Numbered from the stretch's first letter, positions 27,068-35,967 are shown. The stretch is DNA of 64,000 bases from Bacteroidota bacterium (GCA_016866355.1 VGMN01000008.1:1-64000); one strand, 5' to 3'. The notes: a model not told the origin generated them from the letters alone. Numbers and translations: made by a program.

Positions 27068-28969
27068 TTACTGGACCGATAAAGTACCAGGTTGCGTCCA
27101 ATTCAATTTAAGCTGATTATTTTTTCGATCGATATCGGCTAAACGCTGTGAGGGATCAATTTCCACAACTTGCAAGGTGGTTATTTTTCTAGCAGTTGTA
27201 ATGGTATATGTCCCACTTGTCCATTTCCAGGCCGGATATACAACACGGGTACTACCTGCATCCTCCATGGGCTTTTGTCCATATTGAAGATCAAGCGGTA
27301 TATAATGTAGTTCCTTTGAGCCATCTGCAAATGTCAACTCCAGATCAATAGGCATGGGCATCAAACCCACTCGTTTCAGTCGGACTTGCGTTAACCCCTT
27401 TTCTTCCCATAGGCTGTCAATAGCATAGTCAATGGTTTTAATAGAATTAACCCAATATTCTTTGTACCAATCCAATTTCAATCCACTTCGTTTTTCGGAC
27501 AAACGAATCAAATCATGCACAGTAGGATGTTTGAATTTCCATTTATCATAATAGTCCAATAAAATTTGATCACGCACCGCAGCACCGGTAATGTACCCCA
27601 GCTGCTCCATGAATACGGCTCCTTTTGAATAAGCAGCAGCCCCGTATGCAGCATTCGTGTTGAAATGATCCGCATGCGTGGTGAGCGGTTCCTCACGACC
27701 ACTCTTGGCCAAACTCAAATAGCCACGATAGGAGCCTGAATGAGCAAATGATGTATCATTTTCTAGAAATGCACTGATCCGATCTTCCGCAAATGTGGTG
27801 AACCCCTCATCCATCCAAGCATAGAGTGACTCATTAGTGGCCAAGAGGCCTTGATACCAGTTGTGCATCCATTCATGCAACCAAGCACCTGGACCAATTA
27901 ATAAAGTTGACATCGGATATTCCATACCGCCATCTCCCCCATGAATAAAAGAATATTGTTTATAAGGATAGAGACCAAAATGCTTTTCAATAAATGGCAA
28001 TGCACGCGCCGCATCTGGTAAAATTTTCTCCCAGGTTGCCGCCTTTTCATTCGTTGGCTTATACAATAAGTGAAGCGTTAAGGCAGGTATTGCCGGAGAA
28101 GTTTTTGTGGGAGGTATGCTATCCCGAATTTTTAATGTCCGATGAATGTAATCCGGATCAGCTGCCCACATAAAGTCATGTACTTGTGGAGCTACAAAAT
28201 GCCAGGTCAATTTTTCACCCGCAGGTCTACTAACTTTTTGTCCAGGCAACTCATAGCCGTACCCAATTTGTTGAGGATTCTGTAAATAGCCGGTGCCTCC
28301 GAGTATATATTTTTTATCAATATTAATTTTTACATCAAAGTTCCCCCATACCCCATAAAATTCTCTCCCCACATACGGAGTCGGATGCCAACCATCTTCA
28401 TCATAGGCACAAATCTTAGGATACCACTGACTCATTGAATAACGAACTTTTGAGCTGGGATTATCCCGGCCACTTCGTCTAATTTGCAAGGGCACCTGAC
28501 CTTCAAATTGCAAATCGAAAACTACTTTACTCTTAGGAAGAATCGGGCTATCTAATACAACTTCCAAAATTGTTTCCTGTTCTTTCAATTGCTGCACCCG
28601 TCCGTTCATTTTAAGGATTTTCACCGTTTGCTCACCATACTCCTCAGGCTTAAGATTAATGATGCGATCTTTCACACGACCATCCCAGTCCGCACCACGA
28701 CCCACCTGAATAGTTCCCTGACGGCGACTTCGGGTATCCATCATACTACCCGGACGAAAGGCATTAAAATAAAGATGAAAAAATACGCGCCGAAGCGTAT
28801 CTGGAGAATTGTTCCAATAATCTAGCCGCTGCGTACCTGTAAAACGGTTGGTGTTTACATCCATATCCACCTCCATCTTATAATTAACACGCTGCTGCCA
28901 AGCCCCGGTTTGTGCAAATGCAAAAAAAGTGCAGTTTACAAATACCAGTGTACTCAATAGTCGTTTCAT
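27068..28969 (-). CDS. M1-family metallopeptidase (aminopeptidase N-like)
   Basis: 633 residues with a signal peptide (MKRLLSTLVFVNCTFFAFAQ), so periplasmic or exported. The zinc site HEWMH (365-369) is followed by Glu388 in WMDEGFTTFAED, the HExxH-x18-E spacing of gluzincins. The exopeptidase GxMEN motif appears as GGDGGMEYP (about 344-351), where Asn is replaced by Tyr, so amino-terminal specificity may differ. No T9SS signal is seen. It is the last gene of the trpS-to-M1 run, 18 bases after rsmI. Confidence 0.88.
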   Translation of the reverse strand: MKRLLSTLVFVNCTFFAFAQTGAWQQRVNYKMEVDMDVNTNRFTGTQRLDYWNNSPDTLRRVFFHLYFNAFRPGSMMDTRSRRQGTIQVGRGADWDGRVKDRIINLKPEEYGEQTVKILKMNGRVQQLKEQETILEVVLDSPILPKSKVVFDLQFEGQVPLQIRRSGRDNPSSKVRYSMSQWYPKICAYDEDGWHPTPYVGREFYGVWGNFDVKINIDKKYILGGTGYLQNPQQIGYGYELPGQKVSRPAGEKLTWHFVAPQVHDFMWAADPDYIHRTLKIRDSIPPTKTSPAIPALTLHLLYKPTNEKAATWEKILPDAARALPFIEKHFGLYPYKQYSFIHGGDGGMEYPMSTLLIGPGAWLHEWMHNWYQGLLATNESLYAWMDEGFTTFAEDRISAFLENDTSFAHSGSYRGYLSLAKSGREEPLTTHADHFNTNAAYGAAAYSKGAVFMEQLGYITGAAVRDQILLDYYDKWKFKHPTVHDLIRLSEKRSGLKLDWYKEYWVNSIKTIDYAIDSLWEEKGLTQVRLKRVGLMPMPIDLELTFADGSKELHYIPLDLQYGQKPMEDAGSTRVVYPAWKWTSGTYTITTARKITTLQVVEIDPSQRLADIDRKNNQLKLNWTQPGTLSVQ

Positions 28970-28987
28970 CTTGAATAGTTTTATGCA

Positions 28988-29707
28988 TTAAGATTTTCCC
29001 GCAAGTACAATCACTAATTCGCCTTTGATGGTTCCAGCAGAAAAATGAGTGATACAATCGCGTATACTTCCTCTAAAATTTTCTTCAAATCGTTTAGATA
29101 ATTCTCTACTTACACTACAGCGCCTGTCCTCTCCAAAATATGAACAGCATTCTTCCAATGTTTTGATCAATCGTTGTGGTGATTCATAAAGGATAATAGT
29201 GCGTTCTTCCTCGGCCAGTGCCTTTAGCAAGGTTTGCCGACCTTTCTTGAGCGGTAGAAATCCTTCAAAACAAAATCGGGTGGAAGGAATTCCACTATTC
29301 ACTAGCGCAGGTACAAAAGCAGTGGCCCCTGGCAAGGTTTCCACTTGAACACCTGCTTGTACACAGGCCCTTACTAATAAAAAGGCAGGATCAGATATAC
29401 CGGGTGTACCGGCATCAGTGATCAATGCCATTCGCTTTCCATTTTTGAGCTGATCAACCAGGTGCTGCAGCACTTTATGCTCGTTGTGCTGATGATAAGG
29501 ACTAACGGGTTTCTGAATATTGTAATGCTGTAGTAGCACAGCACTGGTGCGGGTATCCTCCGCCAATATCACATCAACTGCCTGCAAAACATCTATTGCA
29601 CGCAGGGTTATGTCACGTAAATTACCAATGGGAGTGGGCACCAAATACAAAGCCGTAGTGGGAGATAAATTAGACGGACCAGATTCTGTATGCTCGATAA
29701 CCGTCAC
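28988..29707 (-). CDS. rsmI: 16S rRNA (cytidine-1402-2'-O)-methyltransferase RsmI
   Basis: 239 residues. The tetrapyrrole-methylase fold shows LYLVPTPIGNLRDITLRA, ILAEDTRTSAVLL and LITDAGTPGISDP (SAM binding), then GLPST-like GIPSTRFCFEGFLP. The start is GTG, giving about 20 residues before the conserved LYLVPTP. No ATG lies nearby; a TTG just before YLVPTP is the alternative. It sits 19 bases after purS. Confidence 0.92.
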   Translation of the reverse strand: MTVIEHTESGPSNLSPTTALYLVPTPIGNLRDITLRAIDVLQAVDVILAEDTRTSAVLLQHYNIQKPVSPYHQHNEHKVLQHLVDQLKNGKRMALITDAGTPGISDPAFLLVRACVQAGVQVETLPGATAFVPALVNSGIPSTRFCFEGFLPLKKGRQTLLKALAEEERTIILYESPQRLIKTLEECCSYFGEDRRCSVSRELSKRFEENFRGSIRDCITHFSAGTIKGELVIVLAGKS

Positions 29708-29726
29708 GCGCGGGTTTTAAATTGAA

Positions 29727-29978
29727 TCAGGCTTTTTGACAGTGCACTTCAAAATATTCCATGACTGGATTAGCCAGTAATTTCTGTGCAGCTTCACGGG
29801 CAATTGCTTCAGCAGCATCCGCTGATATAGCTTCTATTTGCAAGGTTATATTCTTTCCCACGCGTACATCCCCAACACCTGCCAATCCCAAGTTAGATAG
29901 ACCCCCCAGGACCGCCTTTCCCTGCGGATCCAAGAGTTCTTTGTGTGGCATCACTTTAATTTCAGCTATATAACTCAT
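29727..29978 (-). CDS. purS: Phosphoribosylformylglycinamidine synthase subunit PurS
   Basis: 83 residues beginning MSYIAEIKVMPHKELLDPQG, the standard PurS N-terminus, with VGDVRVGKNITLQIE in the middle. PurS bridges PurL and PurQ in the three-part FGAM synthase of purine synthesis. Neither purL nor purQ is nearby, so this is an orphan location. Its ATG overlaps the pssA stop by 4 bases, so it is translationally coupled to lipid synthesis genes. Confidence 0.88.
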   Translation of the reverse strand: MSYIAEIKVMPHKELLDPQGKAVLGGLSNLGLAGVGDVRVGKNITLQIEAISADAAEAIAREAAQKLLANPVMEYFEVHCQKA

Positions 29979-30754
29979 GCAAAATGCTTTTTGAAAAACA
30001 AAGATAAGAGAACATAGATCATTATGATGAGGGGAATAGCCAGCCATTGTAAAAGCAAAAGCAGTATCACTGCTATTCCTAAAACGCCATATCGGAGCTT
30101 GTTTTCCTTCCAGGCAAATGAATTAAACTTAAAAGAAAGGAGGGGGCGCTGAGATAGCATTAGTCCGGATAAAACCAAAATCACACTATATAAGAAAAAT
30201 GAATTGAGTAATAAAGCAGGAACCCATGCTTGGTTTGTCTGCCAGTAAACAAGTGGAAGTGAAGCCACAAAAAGACCGGCAGCAGGCACCGGCAAGCCCT
30301 TAAAATAGGAAGTGGGATTGGTTGTTTGATGTACGTTAAATCTTGCCAAACGCCAAGCCGCAGCTGCAGGTACTAAAAAAGCTGGCCACAACACTACAAC
30401 AGATTGATCTAAGCCCTGCTCTCCTTGTGCCCAGGACAATCTTAAAAATTGATACAATATCAAGGAAGGAGCAACTCCAAAACTTACTACATCTGAAAGT
30501 GAATCTAATTCACGACCCAATGCAGAACTTGCTTTAAGCAATCGTGCCAACAGTCCGTCTGCATAATCAACAACAGCACCGGCCAAGATAAAAACAGAGG
30601 CCAGCCAAATCTGCTCGGGAACATCATAATAAAGTTGTCCATTATTATCCGCCGTCATGATGATGCCAGGTTGCAAGGCAGCCACGCAAGCCATACATCC
30701 AAAAACAAGATTCAACAGCGTAAATAGATTAGGAATTTGCTTTACCATACTCAT
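29975..30754 (-). CDS. pssA: CDP-diacylglycerol-serine O-phosphatidyltransferase
   Basis: Makes phosphatidylserine, the precursor of phosphatidylethanolamine. 259 residues, several membrane helices. The CDP-alcohol transferase motif DGxxARx8GxxxDxxxD is present as DGLLARLLKASSALGRELDS followed by LSD. It overlaps pepP upstream by 4 bases (ATGA) and purS downstream likewise. A second ATG two codons in is possible. Confidence 0.93.
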   Translation of the reverse strand: MSMVKQIPNLFTLLNLVFGCMACVAALQPGIIMTADNNGQLYYDVPEQIWLASVFILAGAVVDYADGLLARLLKASSALGRELDSLSDVVSFGVAPSLILYQFLRLSWAQGEQGLDQSVVVLWPAFLVPAAAAWRLARFNVHQTTNPTSYFKGLPVPAAGLFVASLPLVYWQTNQAWVPALLLNSFFLYSVILVLSGLMLSQRPLLSFKFNSFAWKENKLRYGVLGIAVILLLLLQWLAIPLIIMIYVLLSLFFKKHFA

Positions 30755-32040
30755 TTTTTCATCAACGCTTCAATTTCATCAGCCTCAATTGGAATATTTT
30801 TCATCAAATCCTTATTGCCTGACTTGGTTATCCAAACATTATTTTCAATTCTAACTCCCATTTGCTCTTCTTCAATGTAAATGCCCGGCTCTATAGTAAA
30901 CACCATGCCCGCTTTAATAGGTTCTGTTCGCGTTCCCAGGTCATGCACATCAATACCCAGGTGATGAGAAATACCATGATAGAGATACTTGCGATAGGCT
31001 CTATTCTCGGGGTCTTCATTTTTTACTTCAGCCTTTCTTAATAACCCTAGTTTTAAAAATTGCTGCGTAGCCTCCTCTCCAATTTTATCTGTATACTTAA
31101 CAATAGAAATCCCCGGCCTTAAAATACTCTTTGCATAATTATGCAAATGCAAACAAGCATCATATACATTTTTTTGACGACGGGTAAATTTTCCACTCAC
31201 TGGAATTGTTCGAGTAAGATCTGCACAATATCCCCCATACTCAGCACCAAAATCCATCAATAATAATTCTCCGGCTTTACAGGCTTGGTTATTGTCTATA
31301 TAGTGTAAGGTTCTTGCACGATCACCACTGGCAATAATACTATGATAAGCAGGTCCGGTGGCACGTTGGTTTAAAAAGGTATGCCAGATCTCCGCTTCAA
31401 TCTGATATTCCATCACACCTGGCTTTACAAATCCAAGTAAGTGTCGGAAAGTTTGCTCAGTAATATGTATGGCTTTTTCAAGTACCGCTACCTCCAGTGG
31501 TGTTTTGATAGCGCGCAATTCACGCATAATTTTTGCAGCGCGAGCATACTGATGTAAGGGGTAACGCTGCTTCATTTCCTCAATGAAACGATATTCACGC
31601 GTTCTGATTAAACTAGCCTTACGATCATTCTCATTACTATCCAAACAAATGGTATCTGCCAAATGCACCCAGGTTTGTAACAAGGCATCGAAGCTATCCA
31701 ACCATACAATCGTTTGAATCCCACTAATGGCTTGGGCCTCTTTAATACGTAATTGTCTGCCATCCCATTTTTCTTTTAATTCATTAGGACGAACAAGCAC
31801 CAACACCTCACGAAATTTTGGATCTGGATTATCCGGAAACAATATCACCATGGTTTCTTCCTGCTCAATACCAGAAAGCCAGTATAGATCACTATTTTGC
31901 TTGAATGGATGCAGTGCATCTCCATTGGAAGGAAAGGCGTCATTGCTAACAAAAATGGCCAGTGTCCGAGAAGGGAGCGCTTTAGCAAATCGTTGTCTGT
32001 TCTCCGTAAATAAAGCCGGATTGAGTGGATGATATTTCAT
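30751..32040 (-). CDS. pepP: Aminopeptidase P (Xaa-Pro aminopeptidase)
   Basis: Removes N-terminal residues preceding proline. 429 residues. The N-terminal domain (FKQNSDLYWLSGIEQEE) precedes a pita-bread metallopeptidase domain with the dinuclear ligands in MDFGAEYGGYCADLTRT (two Asp), GISHHLGIDVHD (His), TIEPGIYIE (Glu) and VRIENNVWIT (Glu). No signal peptide, so cytoplasmic. It is 60 bases after the deoxynucleoside kinase on the same strand. Confidence 0.93.
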   Translation of the reverse strand: MKYHPLNPALFTENRQRFAKALPSRTLAIFVSNDAFPSNGDALHPFKQNSDLYWLSGIEQEETMVILFPDNPDPKFREVLVLVRPNELKEKWDGRQLRIKEAQAISGIQTIVWLDSFDALLQTWVHLADTICLDSNENDRKASLIRTREYRFIEEMKQRYPLHQYARAAKIMRELRAIKTPLEVAVLEKAIHITEQTFRHLLGFVKPGVMEYQIEAEIWHTFLNQRATGPAYHSIIASGDRARTLHYIDNNQACKAGELLLMDFGAEYGGYCADLTRTIPVSGKFTRRQKNVYDACLHLHNYAKSILRPGISIVKYTDKIGEEATQQFLKLGLLRKAEVKNEDPENRAYRKYLYHGISHHLGIDVHDLGTRTEPIKAGMVFTIEPGIYIEEEQMGVRIENNVWITKSGNKDLMKNIPIEADEIEALMKK

Positions 32041-32100
32041 TACAAAAAATTAATCAAGACAGAAAAGCGCTTTTGCCAGCAAAAAAAACTACTATAAGCG

Positions 32101-32736
32101 CTAGAACAAGCCGTAAAGCGCACTATCCACTTTGCTGATAATTTCTCCTAAATCTTCCTCACGTTCAGCAAACTTGATCTTATCTACATCTATTACCAAG
32201 AGCTTACCTTCTTTATAGTTAGCAATCCACTTGTTGTAAAACTCATTCAACTTTTTTAAATAGTCCAACCGTATGTTCTCCTCGTAATCGCGTCCTCTTT
32301 TTTGTATTTGCCCAACTAATGTTGGCACAGAAGCCTGTAAATAAATCAACAGGTCAGGGGGCTGCACCAGGGTTTTTAGCGTTTGAAAAAAATTGTAATA
32401 ATTATCAAAATCACGCTTACTCATCAGCCCCATCTCATGCAAATTGGGAGCAAAGATGTTGGCATCCTCATAGATGGTACGATCTTGAATAACGGTTTCA
32501 GTTCCTTGTTGAATTTCCACCAACTGCTTCAGCCTGCTATTCAAAAAGTATACTTGCAAATTGAAACTCCAACGTGGCATGTCCTCATAAAAATCCATGA
32601 GGTAGGGGTTGTGATCTACATCTTCAAAATGGGGAATCCATTTGTAATGTTTACTCAGTAACTCCGTGAGGGTTGTTTTACCCGCTCCAATGTTACCAGC
32701 TATTGCAATATGTTTGGGTTTCTTTGCCTTTGCCAT
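32101..32736 (-). CDS. Deoxynucleoside kinase
   Basis: Phosphorylates deoxynucleosides for salvage. 211 residues with P-loop GNIGAGKTT at about 13-21, the substrate-side Glu in HFEDVDHNPY, QDRTIYEDA (the DRS-like motif) and the lid arginines in QKRGRDYEENIRLDY. The family covers dAK, dGK and dCK, and specificity cannot be decided here. With B12-dependent ribonucleotide reductase in the same window it gives a second dNTP source. It follows trpS by 48 bases. Confidence 0.88.
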   Translation of the reverse strand: MAKAKKPKHIAIAGNIGAGKTTLTELLSKHYKWIPHFEDVDHNPYLMDFYEDMPRWSFNLQVYFLNSRLKQLVEIQQGTETVIQDRTIYEDANIFAPNLHEMGLMSKRDFDNYYNFFQTLKTLVQPPDLLIYLQASVPTLVGQIQKRGRDYEENIRLDYLKKLNEFYNKWIANYKEGKLLVIDVDKIKFAEREEDLGEIISKVDSALYGLF

Positions 32737-32784
32737 GCCGAGGGGCCGAAGCCAATTTTTAGGTGGGGTTAAAAGTAGGAAAAA

Positions 32785-33789
32785 TCAATAATAGTTGAGC
32801 CCCATTGCTTTTCTTACCATCGCCATGGTAGTGGTGGCACTGGCACGAGCCTTTTCAGCACCTTGCTTCATGATTTTTTCTAAATAGCTTTTATCCTTTT
32901 GCAACTGGGCTGCCTTATCTCTGATAGGAGCTATGAATTGAATCAGTTCCTCAGCCAATTGCTTCTTCATATCGCCATACCGAATGGTGCAGCCCCGATA
33001 AGCCTCTTCGAATGAATGAATGGTGGCAGATTCGCTTACCAATTGCATTAATAAAAAAAGATTCTCGATATAATCAGGCTTTGGCGTATTAGGTGCGGTG
33101 GGGCCCGCATCGGTTTTTGCTTTCATGACTTTTTTACGAATCGTATCATCGTCATCAGCCAAATACAAAGTGGCCAGGTTATTTTCGCTTTTACTCATCT
33201 TACCAGTGCCATTCAAGCTAGGCACTTTTACCAACTCACTGCCAAAATTAAATGCCTTTGGCTCCGGAAATACTTCGCCATATCGATGGTTGAATCGTTG
33301 GACAAAGTTTCTGGCCATCTCCAGATGTTGCTCCTGGTCTTTTCCAACAGGAACCAAGGAAGCCCTGTGAAGAATAATATCAGCAGTTTGTAAAACGGGA
33401 TACGTTAGCAACCCTGCATTTACATTTTCTGGGTGCAACCGAGCTTTGTCTTTGAATGTAACCGTTTTTTCAAGTTCGCCCTTATAGGCCAACATATTCA
33501 AATAGAGATAAAGCTCAGCCGTTTCAGGAACATGACTCTGGCAATACAACGCCAAAAGGTCTGGATTAAGCCCACAAGCAATATTCTCTGCCAAAACACG
33601 ATGCACATTTTCTTTAAGGGTAGCTGTGTCAGGATGTGTGGTCAACGAATGTAAATCCGCCACCATAAAAAAGCAGGGATAGGTCTCCTGCATTTTTACG
33701 TAATTACGAAGTGCCCCAAAATAATTTCCAAGGTGCAAATACCCTGTGGGGCGTATACCGCTCATCACAATTTGCTTCTGCTTGTCCAT
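32785..33789 (-). CDS. trpS: Tryptophanyl-tRNA synthetase
   Basis: 334 residues, a class I synthetase of normal length. The HIGH-type signature appears as GYLHLGNYFGAL (16-27) and KMSKS at 197-201 is intact. The Trp-site region DLHSLTTHP and the GKDQEQHLEMAR segment are conserved. The ATG is chosen over a TTG six codons upstream because the -7 box TATCTTCG ends 6 bases before it. It is the first gene of the long minus-strand run to the M1 peptidase. Confidence 0.96.
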   Translation of the reverse strand: MDKQKQIVMSGIRPTGYLHLGNYFGALRNYVKMQETYPCFFMVADLHSLTTHPDTATLKENVHRVLAENIACGLNPDLLALYCQSHVPETAELYLYLNMLAYKGELEKTVTFKDKARLHPENVNAGLLTYPVLQTADIILHRASLVPVGKDQEQHLEMARNFVQRFNHRYGEVFPEPKAFNFGSELVKVPSLNGTGKMSKSENNLATLYLADDDDTIRKKVMKAKTDAGPTAPNTPKPDYIENLFLLMQLVSESATIHSFEEAYRGCTIRYGDMKKQLAEELIQFIAPIRDKAAQLQKDKSYLEKIMKQGAEKARASATTTMAMVRKAMGLNYY

Positions 33790-33795
33790 TGAGGG

Positions 33796-33803
33796 CGAAG
33801 ATA
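33796..33803 (-). promoter_or_regulatory. -7 box for trpS, near-leaderless
   Basis: TATCTTCG on the minus strand, ending 6 bases before the trpS ATG. It faces the lolD-like gene's box 15 bases away, making a compact divergent promoter pair. Confidence 0.55.
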
Positions 33804-33818
33804 GCAAAAGGGATCAGT

Positions 33819-33826
33819 TATCTTTG
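33819..33826 (+). promoter_or_regulatory. -7 box for the first LolD-like ATPase gene
   Basis: TATCTTTG, perfect TAnnTTTG, 22 bases before the ATG. Confidence 0.6.
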
Positions 33827-33848
33827 ATCCACGTTACAAAAACAACAT

Positions 33849-34565
33849 ATGGCAGCCAGCATTATTCACTTAGAAGAAATCAAGAAAAGCTACTTCATGG
33901 GCAAGCACGAGTTGCCTGTATTAAAAGGGTTGTCATTGGATATTTTGAAGAACGAATATGTGGCACTCATGGGCCCCTCCGGTTCCGGAAAAAGTACACT
34001 CATGAATATCATTGGTTGTTTAGACACGCCCACCGCAGGTCGGTACGTTCTTAACAACAATGATGTAAGTCAAATGGAGGACGATGCACTAGCCACTGTG
34101 AGAAATAAAGAAATTGGCTTTGTGTTTCAGCAATTCAATTTGCTACCCCGTTTAACAGCCGCAGAAAATGTAGCCCTGCCCTTGGTCTATGCAGGCATGA
34201 AAAAGAAAGAGAGATTGGAAAAGGCCATGCAAATGCTAGAGCTGGTAAAACTCACCGATCGCAGTCATCACCGACCCAATGAATTATCGGGTGGTCAGTG
34301 TCAGCGTGTGGCCATAGCCAGAGCCCTGGTAAACGATCCCTCAATTATTTTGGCAGACGAACCTACGGGAAATTTGGATAGCCGCACTTCTGGTGAAATC
34401 ATGGAAATTTTTGAGGAAATCTATCAAAATGGAAATACCATTGTGATTGTCACACACGAAGAGGATATTGCCAATCACTCCAGACGTATCGTACGTATGC
34501 GAGATGGCGTGATAGAAACTGACAAGCTTAACCCCTTGTTTGCAAAGCCGGCCGTCACTGCTTAA
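33849..34565 (+). CDS. ABC transporter ATP-binding protein, LolD/MacB type
   Basis: 238 residues. Walker [10 protein letters not shown] at 42-50, Q-loop [10 protein letters not shown], signature LSGGQ at 146-150, Walker B IILADE at 166-171 with EPTGNLDS, and the H-loop His in VIVTHEED. The GNLDS Walker B and the ~240-residue size place it with LolD/MacB/FtsE ATPases that serve lipoprotein release, efflux or envelope machines. No permease gene is adjacent, so the partner is encoded elsewhere. A second ATPase of this type lies 640 bases downstream on the other strand. Confidence 0.88.
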   Translation: MAASIIHLEEIKKSYFMGKHELPVLKGLSLDILKNEYVALMGPSGSGKSTLMNIIGCLDTPTAGRYVLNNNDVSQMEDDALATVRNKEIGFVFQQFNLLPRLTAAENVALPLVYAGMKKKERLEKAMQMLELVKLTDRSHHRPNELSGGQCQRVAIARALVNDPSIILADEPTGNLDSRTSGEIMEIFEEIYQNGNTIVIVTHEEDIANHSRRIVRMRDGVIETDKLNPLFAKPAVTA

Positions 34566-34611
34566 TTTTTTTAGGGTCTAACTGAACCTTCGGCCCTAGC
34601 CATTGTTACAG

Positions 34612-34619
34612 TACTTTTG
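34612..34619 (+). promoter_or_regulatory. -7 box for the cobalamin adenosyltransferase gene
   Basis: TACTTTTG, perfect TAnnTTTG, 22 bases before the ATG. Confidence 0.6.
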
Positions 34620-34641
34620 CACTCCCTAAAGAAATAGTGAA

Positions 34642-35208
34642 ATGGCATTTAGAATTTATACCAAAACAGGAGATAACGGCACCACTTCATTGATTGGTGG
34701 AACCAAGGTTCCCAAATCACATCTTCGTATCGAGGCCTATGGAACAGTCGATGAATTAAACTCCTATTTGGGGCTTTGCCATGATCTCATACAGGATACA
34801 GCCACTAAAAAAATATTGGCCGAAATCCAGGATCGCTTATTCACGGTGGGGTCCTGCTTGGCCTGCGATCCAGAAAAAGAACCTGGACTTGCCTTACCTG
34901 ATCTGATACAAGACGATGTGTTGTTACTTGAAAAAGAAATAGACCGAATGACGGCCGCTTTGTCTGAAATGAAAAGTTTTATTCTTCCAGCCGGTCATCC
35001 TACCGTTTCTCATCTCCATGTTTTACGTTGTATTTGCAGAAGAACAGAGCGATGCTGTGTTCGTATGGGCTACGAAGGAATTCAAGTAGAGCCCTTAGTA
35101 ATTATCTACCTAAATAGGTTGAGTGATTATTTATTTGTGTTGGCCAGGTTTGTAGGTCAACAAGTAGGTGCAGTCGAAGTTCCATGGAAACCTCGTATCA
35201 AGGGTTAA
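34642..35208 (+). CDS. pduO: Cob(I)alamin adenosyltransferase, PduO type
   Basis: Transfers the adenosyl group of ATP to cob(I)alamin, giving adenosylcobalamin. 188 residues. The ATP-binding N-terminus reads RIYTKTGDNGTTSLIGG, then RIEAYGTVDELNSYLGL. The helix with FILPAGHPTVSHLHVLRCICRRTER carries the family's Arg/Glu pair. This cofactor is required by the NrdJ-type ribonucleotide reductase at the right end of the window. It is monocistronic, convergent with the second LolD-like gene (4-base 3' overlap). Confidence 0.93.
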   Translation: MAFRIYTKTGDNGTTSLIGGTKVPKSHLRIEAYGTVDELNSYLGLCHDLIQDTATKKILAEIQDRLFTVGSCLACDPEKEPGLALPDLIQDDVLLLEKEIDRMTAALSEMKSFILPAGHPTVSHLHVLRCICRRTERCCVRMGYEGIQVEPLVIIYLNRLSDYLFVLARFVGQQVGAVEVPWKPRIKG

Positions 35209-35867
35209 CCTACAAATTTTCCATCTTTCATAGTAAGAATACGGTCACTTTGTGCCGCTAATTCCTGGTTGTGCGTTACAATCAAAAAAGTTTGCCCGAG
35301 TTCTTTTTTCAACGAATGAAATAAGGAATGTAGTTCGCTGGCATGAACACCATCCAGGTTACCGGTTGGCTCATCAGCCAGGACTACAGCGGGTTGATTT
35401 ATCAAGGCCCTTGCTACAGCAACCCGTTGTTGCTCTCCTCCAGATAACTCACCGGGTTTATGCGTAAGACGGTCTTTTAATCCCAGCTTTTCCAGTAATT
35501 CAGTGGCTGCTTTTTTTACTGCTGCTTTTTTTTGTCCGGCAATCCAAGCGGGGATACTGACATTTTCTAAGGCTGTAAACTCTGGAAGCAAGTGATGAAA
35601 CTGAAAAACAAAACCAATTTTTTGATTTCGGAATTTAGCCAGGGCAGACCCGGAAAGTAAACTAAGATCTACCCCATCTACTTCAACCAAACCCTGATCC
35701 GCTTTATCCAGGGTTCCTAATATGTGTAAAAGCGTACTCTTCCCACACCCGGATGGACCCACAATGGTCACTAACTGGCCCTTATCGAGTACCAAATCCA
35801 ATCCGCGGAGCACCTCCACAGACCCATATTTCTTATAAACACCGGTAGCCTTTAACAAGGGTAACAA
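35205..35867 (-). CDS. ABC transporter ATP-binding protein, LolD type
   Basis: 220 residues. Walker A GPSGCGKST at 37-45, Q-loop FVFQFHHLLPEF, signature LSGGE at 141-145, Walker B VVLADE at 161-166 with EPTGNLDG, H-loop FLIVTHNQ. The HHLLPEFTALENV segment is typical of LolD, the ATPase that powers lipoprotein release from the inner membrane by LolCE. No ATG is available at the N-terminus: the start is TTG, either the one given or one three codons in (MLKATGVYKKYG). The -7 box TAGTTTCG ends 8 bases before the first TTG. Confidence 0.87.
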   Translation of the reverse strand: MLPLLKATGVYKKYGSVEVLRGLDLVLDKGQLVTIVGPSGCGKSTLLHILGTLDKADQGLVEVDGVDLSLLSGSALAKFRNQKIGFVFQFHHLLPEFTALENVSIPAWIAGQKKAAVKKAATELLEKLGLKDRLTHKPGELSGGEQQRVAVARALINQPAVVLADEPTGNLDGVHASELHSLFHSLKKELGQTFLIVTHNQELAAQSDRILTMKDGKFVG

Positions 35868-35875
35868 TTGTGACC

Positions 35876-35883
35876 CGAAACTA
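35876..35883 (-). promoter_or_regulatory. -7 box for the LolD-like gene
   Basis: TAGTTTCG on the minus strand, a TAnnTTCG match, 8 bases before the TTG start. Confidence 0.45.
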
Positions 35884-35916
35884 TCAAAATCCCCCCAAAT
35901 CAGGATCTTGTAGAAT

Positions 35917-35935
35917 GGTTATTTGGAAAATAACC
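35917..35935. promoter_or_regulatory. Perfect 19-base inverted repeat, possible operator
   Basis: GGTTATTT-GGA-AAATAACC has two perfect 8-base arms. It lies where the -33 element of the DUF2795 gene should be (9 bases before its -7 box) in a divergent intergenic region. Binding of a dimeric repressor there would block that promoter. No regulator can be named. Confidence 0.45.
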
Positions 35936-35944
35936 TAATCCGAT

Positions 35945-35952
35945 TACATTTG
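35945..35952 (+). promoter_or_regulatory. -7 box for the DUF2795 gene
   Basis: TACATTTG, perfect TAnnTTTG, 15 bases before the ATG. Confidence 0.6.
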
Positions 35953-35967
35953 CGCAAAAATCGGACT

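Noticed and set aside
35923-35967. 15-residue N-terminal extension of the DUF2795 protein
   Set aside because: It would be translated through the inverted repeat and the -7 box, so the downstream ATG is the start.
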